The notes beneath the pieces were generated by a model. That model searched no databases. It was given only the letters and a program-made list of their open reading frames with translations, and was not told the DNA's origin. Of a DNA stretch of 64,000 bases, positions 25,845 to 33,234 are shown one piece after another (within the stretch, counting starts at the first letter, position 1; each line of letters starts with the position of its first letter). Origin of the DNA: Sphingobacteriales bacterium 50-39 (lineage in GTDB: Bacteria; Bacteroidota; Bacteroidia; Chitinophagales; Chitinophagaceae); the NCBI GenBank assembly GCA_001898505.1, contig MKTZ01000026.1, forward strand, positions 1 through 64,000. The letters run 5' to 3'. The position numbers and the translations under genes are program-made.

Positions 25845-28800
25845 CTAAAAGGGTCTGTTTGAAAGAAGGATGGTATTACAATTGGTTGTCGACACCGGCA
25901 CCGACGAGAAGGTAGCGGACGTGCCATACACCGGGTTTACCCCACAGCCACTGTCAAAGGTATAGGAAGTCGTATTACCAGACTTGCTAATGACCAGCTT
26001 CCAATTTCCCAAACCGGCCGGTAATAATCCTACGTTTCCGTTGGTGGTGGGCAGGCTGAAACTGTAATGAATCGATGTATTGTTGAGATTGGTATACACC
26101 GCGGTAAACCCGCCGATACTGCCTATATTATTGATCGTTATCTGTATGTAGCAAGTTCCCAGACTGTCGGCATAATGCTGCCCGTTGGCGGCGATTTCAG
26201 CCAATGCCTGCTGGTTGGCATCGGAGACCCCGCTATAAGACCTATACTTCCCTGCGGGAACCGTATAGGTATAGGTGCCCGCAATGTACCCTGTGCCGCA
26301 GTTACTCCTGGTAAAAGTTCCACTCTGGGCAGTGCTGTAAGCAGGATAGACCAAGCGCTGATAGTTATAATCGTACTGTTTGACGATGTTCCCATCCATG
26401 TCCTGGATACGAAGCAGCCGGTCCAAGGGATCATCCCATATGTAGTAATTAATGTTGTTGGAGGGACTGGTGATGGAAGTCACACCGCACAGCGGACTGT
26501 AGGTGTACGTCGTCATTTGGGCTGTGGAGGGATACAGCCGCAGCTCATCGATATAGGTGGTGCTGCTGGAGGCCCCTGTCACGCTGACGGCTACCGTCGT
26601 GTTGGGAAGCAAATGCTCGTAATAGGTCCATCCGCTCTTTGTCATTCCTGTCAGGCTGGTCCCAATCACCGTGCCGTTGGCTTTGACGACGGCCGGACCG
26701 CTTTGCGCCCAGTACGACACTATATACTGCGCTCCTGAAGGCACGCTATCGGTAATGGTTTTGGCACTGGTGATCCCATAGCTTTGGATACCCGTCATGC
26801 CGGAAAGATTGCGTATCGTGTCGGGTACTTTCCAGTGACCTGTGCCGTCGGCCTCGAAGGAAGTATAGGCCACGGAAGCGCTGTTGGCATTTTTTGCAAA
26901 AGCAATAGGGTGCATCGCCGCATAATCCCAGATCGTGGTCACGGGTATGCCGTCAGCGCCTACGGCATCTACCTGATTGCCGACGGAATCGTATTTCAGA
27001 ATGTTCATCTTGGTGACATCGGTTGAAACCTGGTATACATCCCTCTCAAACAGCCAATAGTAGCTGTTCCCATTAATAGTATTCGCCATCAGGCTGTCTT
27101 TGATCACCTGCAGCACTTTTCCCGATTGATTGCTGAGCGTTTGCTTGATCACAGGATCAATGACATTCAGACTGGTCATCCCGTTGTAAAAGCTATTACT
27201 TCCATAGTCCGAAGGGTAGTTATAAGCGGTAATCTTAACCGAACCATCGCTCAGATTCTTCAGGCTGTCAAGACTGATCTTATTATTATTGGAATTATAC
27301 TGATAGGTCTCTACTGTTTTTAACGAGTCGGTCCCCTTGAAATACGTGGTCGATTTCTGAACAGTGGGATAAAAATGCTTATAATATACATAAGGAGATA
27401 CATTCGGAGCCCAGATAAATGCCTGTTGGAAGGTATTATCAGCGCTGGTAACAAAGCTCATCATTTTTATGTCTTTACTTTTAAAGCAATAGGCCCTCAC
27501 CCCAACGCGGTTGTTCGTGAGGGAGTCATCGTTAAAATAGTTGATGGTGTCTCTGGAAACGACGTTGCTGCTGCTGTCATATGCCGTTTGTGAAAGAAGT
27601 TTCCCCCGTTGGAAATTGCGGCTCAGTGGCTGCATGTAGTAGGTGGCTGATATGGTTGCGCTCACGAACGCCTCCGGCATGATATCCCCGTGGCCATTAT
27701 CATGATTGGCATATCGGTATACCGTTCTTCCACTGTCGGAGTCGATCTCGATGACCCGCGAATAGGTCACATGATTGCCATTCGGGTTTTGCAGCGGCAT
27801 AAGATTGTTGTCGGAAAAATAATTGAGGATCAATGTTCCCTTGGGACCGGTGGCGTTTACAGAATCCTTATACAGTATCCCGGCCGTATTGAGCACGCCG
27901 CTGGAATACCCGTTCTCATTCTTGTAAATGTATTTTTTTATAAAAGGAGTTGCATTGGGGTCCGAATATGAGTCAATCTCCTTGATCCGAAGCCCGCCGG
28001 CAGTGCTGTCGGCGCCCAGGGAAGTGGTTTGATAATTGGCCAGGTTGATCTGGGAAGAATAGGTATGGGGTTCGTAAATAAAGTTCGTATAGCCACCGGT
28101 CGGATAAATGACTTGAGATAGCGACCCGACTTTCATGGAGTCGCTCACCGGCTGCCGGCTTGAATAATAGTTGCTGATAAAGTCATTGCTGGGGTAGGCA
28201 GCAGTGGACTTACTGGACCAAGGGTTATTATACTGCCCATTGGTAGCAGGCAGGTCGGCGGTCTTAAAAGGAAATCTGCCGTTGTAGTACCCCCAATGGT
28301 CCACCTTGGTCGTCAGGATACCATCCTCGAGCTTGCCATCAGCATAATTGGAGAACTTTGTGCCGTTGTAGGAAAACTGGTAGATCAGCGCCCGGGATGG
28401 GGGGCCGATACTGCATGTTTTAAGGAAAAGTCGATTGGCGACCGATGAATCATAATACGTAAAATTGTAGCGTTTATTATAGCTGCCATAGGTAATGAAG
28501 ATCTGGTCCAGTTTGTAATTGACAGGCGGCTGGACCTGCACTTCCTGGCTGGGCAGGGTCGCGCCCCTGGGGCTGGAATAATATGCACTGACGGTATTAT
28601 CTTCCGACGGTGTGCCATAGACATTCATGGTGGTAGAGCTAGAATAGTAATAGATATTGGATGGTGAATAGCTGAATTGTATCGAAACATTCTTAGTAGT
28701 AATGTTGCTGAGGTAAACAGGATCATGGATGATACCCGAAAGGTTTTGCAGGCTGTACGTTGAGTAGATATTAGGGGATAGCTGAGCCATGTAGGCATTC

Positions 28801-29741
28801 ATCGATCCGATGATAGAATACGAATAGGTAGGCCGGGTGTAAGAAAAGGTCACCTTCTCTCCCTTGGCCGTCTTCACCTGGGTCAGGTACCAGGAGGTGG
28901 CCGTAGAAGGCCACACATCGCCTGGGCTGTTCCGGTTGAACTCGATGGAATTAGCATCGCTACCAAAGATAAATGTATTGCCGTAGCCATCGGTGATAGT
29001 GAAATTCTGAAAACAATATTTTACTGTCACCGAATTGGTGGCAGAAGGGTATTGATAGGTATAGGGGGCCACATTGACCGAGATCGTCAGCTTTTCACCG
29101 CTGTTCTCCCGGATCTGCCAATAGCCGTTGTTGTCCAGCCAGAAGCTGCCCGAATACCCGAAGAAATTGAACAGAAATTCATCCGGCGCCCAATCATGCC
29201 ACTGAGGATAAGTACCAGTGGCATAGGCATCGGCTTCAAGCTCATACAAAAAGTTGTTCAGGGAACTAGCGCTATCCCAATTGGCGATATTGAGCTGGCT
29301 GCGATTCCAGTAATAGCCCAGTAAACTGTCGGTGTAGAATGTGTTCACATGCTCATCCAACGTGCCGTTTTGTATCCGCGTGATGCTCCCCGTGGCCATA
29401 AGCGACCACCCTACGCCCACTGTTCCTCCTTTTTCCGTGGGCTTTACCCCGCCGCTATGATAGCTTAGCTTGATATCCATAGGATGGCCTTTTACCGGCA
29501 ATGTATAAAGAGGAATAGTCAGATCATACAAGCCATTGAATAAGTCTACGGGAACCCTGCCGAACCTCCCGAGAGAGGCCGCTTGCGGCGTAGGCACGGA
29601 GAAGACGGTGGGGTCCGACTGGTATCCCATGGAGAATAATTTCGTCGTCTGCCCGAAAACGTCCCCTGAAGCCAAAATAACGACCGCACAAAACAAAAGC
29701 AGCCTGCCATCATTCAAATACGAAAAGACTTTTTTTCTCAT
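25845..29741 (-). CDS. SpvB/YD-like secreted protein with DUF5977-like tail
   Basis: A 1298-residue exported protein (signal peptide ending near GDVFGQ). The N-terminus has the SpvB/TcdB-like shell start: VDLFNGLYDLTIPLYTLPV, IKLSYHSGGVKP and VGVGWSLMATGSITRIQNG. The long middle is beta-rich with YD-like units (YDSSSNVVSRDTINYFNDD, YDSVGNQVDAVGADG, IWDDPLDRLLRIQDMDGN). Near the end, SGTFTRSNCGTGYIAG, YTVPAGKYRS and a DANQQALAEIAANGQHYAD segment fit DUF5977. There is no Rhs core or toxin tip. It lies 33 bases after the barrel gene and 24 bases before the Rhs gene, so it is likely an obligate partner, perhaps completing the shell or serving secretion. Confidence 0.8.
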   Translation of the reverse strand: MRKKVFSYLNDGRLLLFCAVVILASGDVFGQTTKLFSMGYQSDPTVFSVPTPQAASLGRFGRVPVDLFNGLYDLTIPLYTLPVKGHPMDIKLSYHSGGVKPTEKGGTVGVGWSLMATGSITRIQNGTLDEHVNTFYTDSLLGYYWNRSQLNIANWDSASSLNNFLYELEADAYATGTYPQWHDWAPDEFLFNFFGYSGSFWLDNNGYWQIRENSGEKLTISVNVAPYTYQYPSATNSVTVKYCFQNFTITDGYGNTFIFGSDANSIEFNRNSPGDVWPSTATSWYLTQVKTAKGEKVTFSYTRPTYSYSIIGSMNAYMAQLSPNIYSTYSLQNLSGIIHDPVYLSNITTKNVSIQFSYSPSNIYYYSSSTTMNVYGTPSEDNTVSAYYSSPRGATLPSQEVQVQPPVNYKLDQIFITYGSYNKRYNFTYYDSSVANRLFLKTCSIGPPSRALIYQFSYNGTKFSNYADGKLEDGILTTKVDHWGYYNGRFPFKTADLPATNGQYNNPWSSKSTAAYPSNDFISNYYSSRQPVSDSMKVGSLSQVIYPTGGYTNFIYEPHTYSSQINLANYQTTSLGADSTAGGLRIKEIDSYSDPNATPFIKKYIYKNENGYSSGVLNTAGILYKDSVNATGPKGTLILNYFSDNNLMPLQNPNGNHVTYSRVIEIDSDSGRTVYRYANHDNGHGDIMPEAFVSATISATYYMQPLSRNFQRGKLLSQTAYDSSSNVVSRDTINYFNDDSLTNNRVGVRAYCFKSKDIKMMSFVTSADNTFQQAFIWAPNVSPYVYYKHFYPTVQKSTTYFKGTDSLKTVETYQYNSNNNKISLDSLKNLSDGSVKITAYNYPSDYGSNSFYNGMTSLNVIDPVIKQTLSNQSGKVLQVIKDSLMANTINGNSYYWLFERDVYQVSTDVTKMNILKYDSVGNQVDAVGADGIPVTTIWDYAAMHPIAFAKNANSASVAYTSFEADGTGHWKVPDTIRNLSGMTGIQSYGITSAKTITDSVPSGAQYIVSYWAQSGPAVVKANGTVIGTSLTGMTKSGWTYYEHLLPNTTVAVSVTGASSSTTYIDELRLYPSTAQMTTYTYSPLCGVTSITSPSNNINYYIWDDPLDRLLRIQDMDGNIVKQYDYNYQRLVYPAYSTAQSGTFTRSNCGTGYIAGTYTYTVPAGKYRSYSGVSDANQQALAEIAANGQHYADSLGTCYIQITINNIGSIGGFTAVYTNLNNTSIHYSFSLPTTNGNVGLLPAGLGNWKLVISKSGNTTSYTFDSGCGVNPVYGTSATFSSVPVSTTNCNTILLSNRPF

Positions 29742-29774
29742 AACCTATTGAATAGTATGATAATTTGTAATTTC

Positions 29775-31199
29775 TTAGAAGGAATACCCGACGCGGAATT
29801 TGAGCATTTGGCCAGGGGGCAGTTCACGCTTGTATAAAATGTCGTATAGCAATTGAATATTTCCTTGCATTTTTTGAGAAATGCGATACTTCTTCTCCAA
29901 TCCCACCAGTGCGCTGCCCTGCCATGTGCTGTAGTTACGTAATTGTGCGATATTGTGAAATGCAATCAGGTAATTTTCCTCAAAACCTCCTGCTAGATAA
30001 TAGCTGGATTTTACCCTCCAGTCCATAAAACTTCTTAATCCTAGGCCCTGACTGCTAAAATGAATATGATCCCAGCCGGAGCCAAGCCCGAGATCATAAG
30101 ATAACCCAACACCGGCCGTGCTTTTATCTTTTATCTTATATCCAACGGAAAAGCCCAAATTACCCGTATTGGGGAAATAAGTAGAAGACCTCGCCAGCTG
30201 CAGGTTAAATACATATGTTAGCCTTTGCAGGAAAGTTTTTGTCTTTTGCTGATCGGGTATAAAGCCCGGTATATCCATGTCCTGTCCCCCGGCGCCATAT
30301 TTGGTGACATTGTCCCGCATTGCTCTCAGCTTATCCTGAGCGCCCGCCACCTGCTCCTGGAGAACCGCCATGCCACCAGCGCCACCCGTACCTGCCTGTT
30401 GCTGCAGTAGCTGCTGTACCTGCGCACGGGTTTGCAAACCGGAAAGTGATCCCGGGTTATCGTAATCTGCCGGCAATCGGAAGAGTTGGGCCAACATCGA
30501 ATATTTTGCCATAAATTGACCGAAAGCGGGGATTTTATTTAACAGCTCGAGGGCCTTTTCTTCCATCTTCCGGGGACGGTTGATAAGCGTTTTATACTGC
30601 TCCAATTCCTGCCGGTAGTAATAGGCAGTGGTTTTCAATTGTTCAAAATCCTTTGCCAATCCAGCAGGTAGCTGGGAATAAGAGGCCAATAGCCGAGTCA
30701 ACTGTTGCCGACGCTCCCCGATGTATTGATAAATATCCTGAGACATGTCCAGGTGTTTTTGCAGTTGCTCCACCCGGCCAGTGGCGTCTGACAGGATGGC
30801 CATATCTGTGCTGGACACCGATTTCTGCGTTCGAAGGAAATGCAAAGCGGACTGTAGACTGTCCAGCCGGCTGACATAGGTTCTTGGGGCAATATGCACA
30901 TTTGTATCATGCAACTGTTGTATCCGGTGTTGGTAGTCATTGGGTGAAAAACGATCCGGTTCACCCGGATGTGTCTGTTGCCATTGCCTTTTTATCCGAC
31001 CTTCTATATTGGACAGGTGTCGAAGATATTTTTCCGTGCGCTGTATAAGCGTTTTGTCTGTCTTGGCCGAAGTCTGTCCAATGTCACGTAGCATGGCGTC
31101 ACTAGGCATGGAGGAGCGCAATGAGTCAATGCTTCCCTGTGCCGGGCAGGCAATAGTAAATATCTCCGCCCATAACAGGCAGAGGAATAGATGCTTCAT
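29775..31199 (-). CDS. Coiled-coil periplasmic plus outer-membrane barrel protein
   Basis: A 474-residue protein, first gene of the toxin operon. Signal peptide (about 1-20, ending PAQG), then a long helical, Gln/Leu-rich region (about 30-300; e.g. LDSLQSALHFLRTQK, RVEQLQKHLDMSQDIYQYIGERRQQLTRLL) with a Gly-rich break (GTGGAGGMAVLQEQ). The C-terminal 150 residues are an array of amphipathic strands (LGFSVGYKIKDKSTAGVGLSYDLG, SALVGLEKKYRISQ, MLKFRVGYSF) ending in Phe, as outer-membrane barrels do; about eight strands can be placed. It is not a recognised family to me. A helical stalk plus small barrel, co-expressed with two exported YD proteins, suggests an outer-membrane anchor or export partner (inference). 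Confidence 0.65.
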   Translation of the reverse strand: MKHLFLCLLWAEIFTIACPAQGSIDSLRSSMPSDAMLRDIGQTSAKTDKTLIQRTEKYLRHLSNIEGRIKRQWQQTHPGEPDRFSPNDYQHRIQQLHDTNVHIAPRTYVSRLDSLQSALHFLRTQKSVSSTDMAILSDATGRVEQLQKHLDMSQDIYQYIGERRQQLTRLLASYSQLPAGLAKDFEQLKTTAYYYRQELEQYKTLINRPRKMEEKALELLNKIPAFGQFMAKYSMLAQLFRLPADYDNPGSLSGLQTRAQVQQLLQQQAGTGGAGGMAVLQEQVAGAQDKLRAMRDNVTKYGAGGQDMDIPGFIPDQQKTKTFLQRLTYVFNLQLARSSTYFPNTGNLGFSVGYKIKDKSTAGVGLSYDLGLGSGWDHIHFSSQGLGLRSFMDWRVKSSYYLAGGFEENYLIAFHNIAQLRNYSTWQGSALVGLEKKYRISQKMQGNIQLLYDILYKRELPPGQMLKFRVGYSF

Positions 31200-31362
31200 G
31201 GAAGATGCAATAAGAAGTAAAGGAAAAGAAAGTCCGATTATAGCAAAAGAATGCTACGATGAAGAAAATTGCATGAGTAGATACAGGTTAAAAGGTTAAT
31301 AATGGTTAATTGACAAGAGGAGGATTAAAAGGCGGTAGTGTCAATATTGTGCAGTGATGAAT

Positions 31363-31393
31363 GAAAGGTAAACCGAAAAATCAAGAAAAGCAA
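31363..31393 (-). promoter_or_regulatory. Promoter of the toxin operon
   Basis: On the minus strand TTG (31391-31393) and TACCTTTC (31363-31370) are 20 bases apart, close to the Bacteroidota consensus. This gives a leader of about 155 bases before the ATG at 31199. The 311-base gap 31200-31510 holds this promoter and no other gene that I can support. Confidence 0.5.
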
Positions 31394-31510
31394 AATTATT
31401 ATTATATGAGTTCATAGACGTGCGGGTATTGGGAATAACCGTGTCGAATAGCTTAACAACTGTATCTACCTCATCTGCGGAAAACCCCATCTACAGTAGA
31501 GCACTGTTCT

Positions 31511-32497
31511 CTAAGCAGTTGGCTTGTCTGTGGGCAGCGGCTTTATTTTTCTCTTCGAATATCCTTTTTTCCACCGAAAACCATACACAGTTTTGTGCTT
31601 GCCCCGGATAACAGCCGATATGCTCGTCCAATGTCCATTGATCGCCCGCCCTGCGTGCTGTAGGGATAGATAATAAGCAATATGATTGCCTTGGGTATCA
31701 TATTGAGTAACTTTGGTCCCCCTTTTTTCTGTATACCTCTGCCTGCGACTGGCGAGAAATCCTTTTACATCAAAGGTCTTTTCCTTCCCAAATCGCCAGA
31801 AGAAACCTCCAGCGGTGGGTTCCAATTCATTGGCTACATTACCGATCTGGGAAAGGTTTATTCCCGTGGCCCGTGCCGCATCGGAAATACTGGCAAAGGT
31901 GTTGATCCTCCGACCTTTTTTGTCATATTGCGACACCTGACGACGGGTAACGGATGAGGAAGCCAAAACACCTTGCTGCCGGTAGCTGTTGAGTCGAAAT
32001 ATACTTACCATCCGTCCCCTGTCATACATTCTCTGGTTCCGAGCTCTGGTGTCGATCATTTGGAGATTATTTGCCCGCATATCCAATCCATCTCCTTTTT
32101 TGACCGCTATGGTTACGGACAGATCGTCCAATGCAAAGGGTTTTACGAAGCAATGGTAAACGAGGCGGCGGATGGGGAGATAGTATTTTTTACCGTCGAT
32201 TGTAAGATGTGCATGCAGACCATAAACATAGTCTTGCATGTGTTTATTGAACGTTTTGGATTTGCGTGGTAAAATGACCTTTTCCGGAAGAATGTAATAG
32301 CTTCCATTCGGATATACGACCTCTCTTTCCCGTCGTTTTATACGTCCCAGCGATGATACCAGATAGTATCCATCCAGCCCGGGGATGTCCTGCCATTTTT
32401 CACCCAGCAGGTTGTTAAGGCGCTGGTCCCTATATACGGGGAGTTTCCCTTTTTCACGGGCTGATTGCCTTTTATTCACGGTAAGAAGTTTGCTCAT
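31511..32497 (-). CDS. NUMOD4/NUMOD1 protein, homing-endonuclease-like with degraded HNH
   Basis: A 328-residue protein. NUMOD4 is clear at about residues 34-55 (EKWQDIPGLDGYYLVSSLG, RIKRR). It is followed by an HNH-type region (LPIRRLVYHCFVKPF, then KKGDGLDMRANNLQMID) in which the usual NHxDG histidine is replaced (VKKGDG), so nuclease activity is doubtful. Two NUMOD1-like DNA-recognition units follow (SQYDKKGRRINTFASISDAA; TQYDTQGNHIAYYLSLQHAG), each ending in a GGFFWRFG or YGFRWKKG segment. NUMOD modules bind DNA in homing endonucleases of phages and mobile elements. The copies of ATCTACAGT at both sides (31489, 32527) may mark an insertion. Its role in the island is unknown; a DNA-binding regulator is an alternative. 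Confidence 0.75.
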   Translation of the reverse strand: MSKLLTVNKRQSAREKGKLPVYRDQRLNNLLGEKWQDIPGLDGYYLVSSLGRIKRREREVVYPNGSYYILPEKVILPRKSKTFNKHMQDYVYGLHAHLTIDGKKYYLPIRRLVYHCFVKPFALDDLSVTIAVKKGDGLDMRANNLQMIDTRARNQRMYDRGRMVSIFRLNSYRQQGVLASSSVTRRQVSQYDKKGRRINTFASISDAARATGINLSQIGNVANELEPTAGGFFWRFGKEKTFDVKGFLASRRQRYTEKRGTKVTQYDTQGNHIAYYLSLQHAGRAINGHWTSISAVIRGKHKTVYGFRWKKGYSKRKIKPLPTDKPTA

Positions 32498-32561
32498 TGG
32501 ATCGCGAAAAGCAAATTAACTAAAAAATCTACAGTGGTGCTAAGAAGAAAACTGTCGCTGA

Positions 32562-32915
32562 CAGCGCCTACTCACGCCTGCACAATGGCGGAAGGTAGAA
32601 ATAAAATGCCTTCAAATTCCAGATGAGATAAAGAATTCAGTTATTGGCTCATTGGAATTTCTAAAGAAAGAATCAATAAAGCGAAGTGGTAAAATATTTA
32701 TTGGTGATCTTTTCGGTGGATCACCCGAATCATTTAATAACCTGAATCCTCAAGAGTTTTTTAGCAAATCATATGATTTGAGATCCAAATTAGTTCACGA
32801 GGGTAAGCATGCGACTAAACACCTTACCGTCGATAATGCGCAAATGCAAGAATTTGCATCAAGCTGTCTAAGGAAGTATTTTAAAAAATATTGCCACACT
32901 GAAAAGAAAGTATAG
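32562..32915 (+). pseudogene. 5'-truncated HEPN-like gene remnant
   Basis: A frame open from 32562 to the TAA at 32915 without a credible start (an in-frame TTG lies at 32652). Its content looks genuine: PDEIKNSVIGSLEFLKKESI, KIFIGDLFGGSPESFNN, then FFSKSYDLRSKLVHEGKH, which resembles the R-x4-H (here RSKLVH) motif and surroundings of the Apea-like HEPN domain found in defence and toxin proteins. The upstream part of the gene is missing. It lies at the tRNA end of the island, with low GC. It may be a leftover of earlier cargo. Confidence 0.5.
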
Positions 32916-32955
32916 AGAATGGGTAGCAATGTTCTTGAAAGTTGATGTATAAGCA

Positions 32956-32988
32956 AAAAGCTGTCCGAAATATGTCCGAACAGCTTTT
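32956..32988. terminator. Hairpin AAAAGCTGT/ACAGCTTTT
   Basis: Nine-base perfect arms around a 15-base loop that contains the TGTCCGA repeats. It could terminate transcripts from either side (the HEPN remnant or the tRNA gene), but the loop is long, so recombinase binding may be the real role. Confidence 0.4.
32961..32980 (+). repeat. TGTCCGA repeats, likely recombinase arm sites (right end)
   Basis: Two TGTCCGA copies (32962, 32973) spaced 11 bases, the same spacing and orientation as at the left end (18588, 18599). They lie 34 bases from the attachment core inside tRNA-Pro. The block is also the loop region of a hairpin at 32956-32988. Confidence 0.55.
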
Positions 32989-33013
32989 AATCACTTAAAA
33001 ATCAATCTAAAAA

Positions 33014-33037
33014 GTCGGGAAGACAGGATTCGAACCT
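33014..33037 (-). repeat. Attachment site inside the 3' end of tRNA-Pro
   Basis: Identical over 24 bases to 18447-18470. It covers the discriminator base, the acceptor 3' strand, the T-stem strand and the T-loop of the intact tRNA gene, plus one flanking base. Confidence 0.9.
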
Positions 33038-33088
33038 GCGACCCCTACGTCCCGAACGTAATGCGCTACCGGGCTGCGCTACTTCCCG
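33015..33088 (-). tRNA. tRNA-Pro (anticodon CGG)
   Basis: A 74-base cloverleaf on the minus strand. Acceptor CGGGAAG pairs with CTTCCCG, D-arm GCGC/GCGC, anticodon arm TTACG/CGTAG with loop TTCGGGA giving anticodon CGG, and a T-loop TTCGAAT. CCA is not encoded. Its 3' end is the integration target of the island, which regenerated it on insertion. Confidence 0.95.
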
Positions 33089-33204
33089 AAACCGGTGAGA
33101 CCGTCCGGAGAATAATCCCCTTACGATCATTGTGGCCCAATGGCCGGGTTTCCTGATCCGCCGGCGGTCCTGCCCATAAAGAGACAGTGACTGTCAGCGG
33201 GTGG

Positions 33205-33234
33205 CAAATTTAGCATCCTTCAGGCATCTTACAA
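33205..33234 (-). promoter_or_regulatory. Promoter of tRNA-Pro
   Basis: TTG at 33232-33234 and TAAATTTG at 33205-33212 are separated by 19 bases on the minus strand, a full Bacteroidota-type promoter. The expected start is about 107 bases before the mature tRNA. The -33 part overlaps the end of the nnr gene. Confidence 0.55.

Larger units (their letters stand above)
18447..33037. mobile_element. tRNA-Pro-integrated genomic island (about 14.6 kb)
   Basis: Bounded by a 24-bp direct repeat of the tRNA-Pro 3' end, with a tyrosine recombinase just inside the left end and TGTCCGA repeats just inside both ends. Contents: recombinase, an AT-rich unknown gene, a four-gene Rhs/YD toxin operon on the minus strand, a NUMOD-domain protein and a HEPN-like remnant. 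No conjugation, replication or phage structural genes are visible, so it is an integrative but not self-transmissible island, or a decayed one. The intact tRNA gene was restored by the element's own end. Confidence 0.85.

Noticed and set aside
21817-30514. Many long plus-strand open frames opposite the YD-repeat genes
   Set aside because: They are shadows of the minus-strand genes: the minus frames carry signal peptides, YD motifs and tight operon spacing, and the plus frames match nothing.
30940-31299. Plus-strand 119-codon frame over the start of the barrel protein gene
   Set aside because: It lies opposite the signal peptide and helical region of a supported gene and has low-complexity, Cys/Arg-rich content.
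33183-33195. Palindrome GACAGTGACTGTC between nnr and tRNA-Pro
   Set aside because: It falls in the transcribed tRNA leader just past the predicted start and could be an operator, but one short palindrome without a second copy is not enough support.
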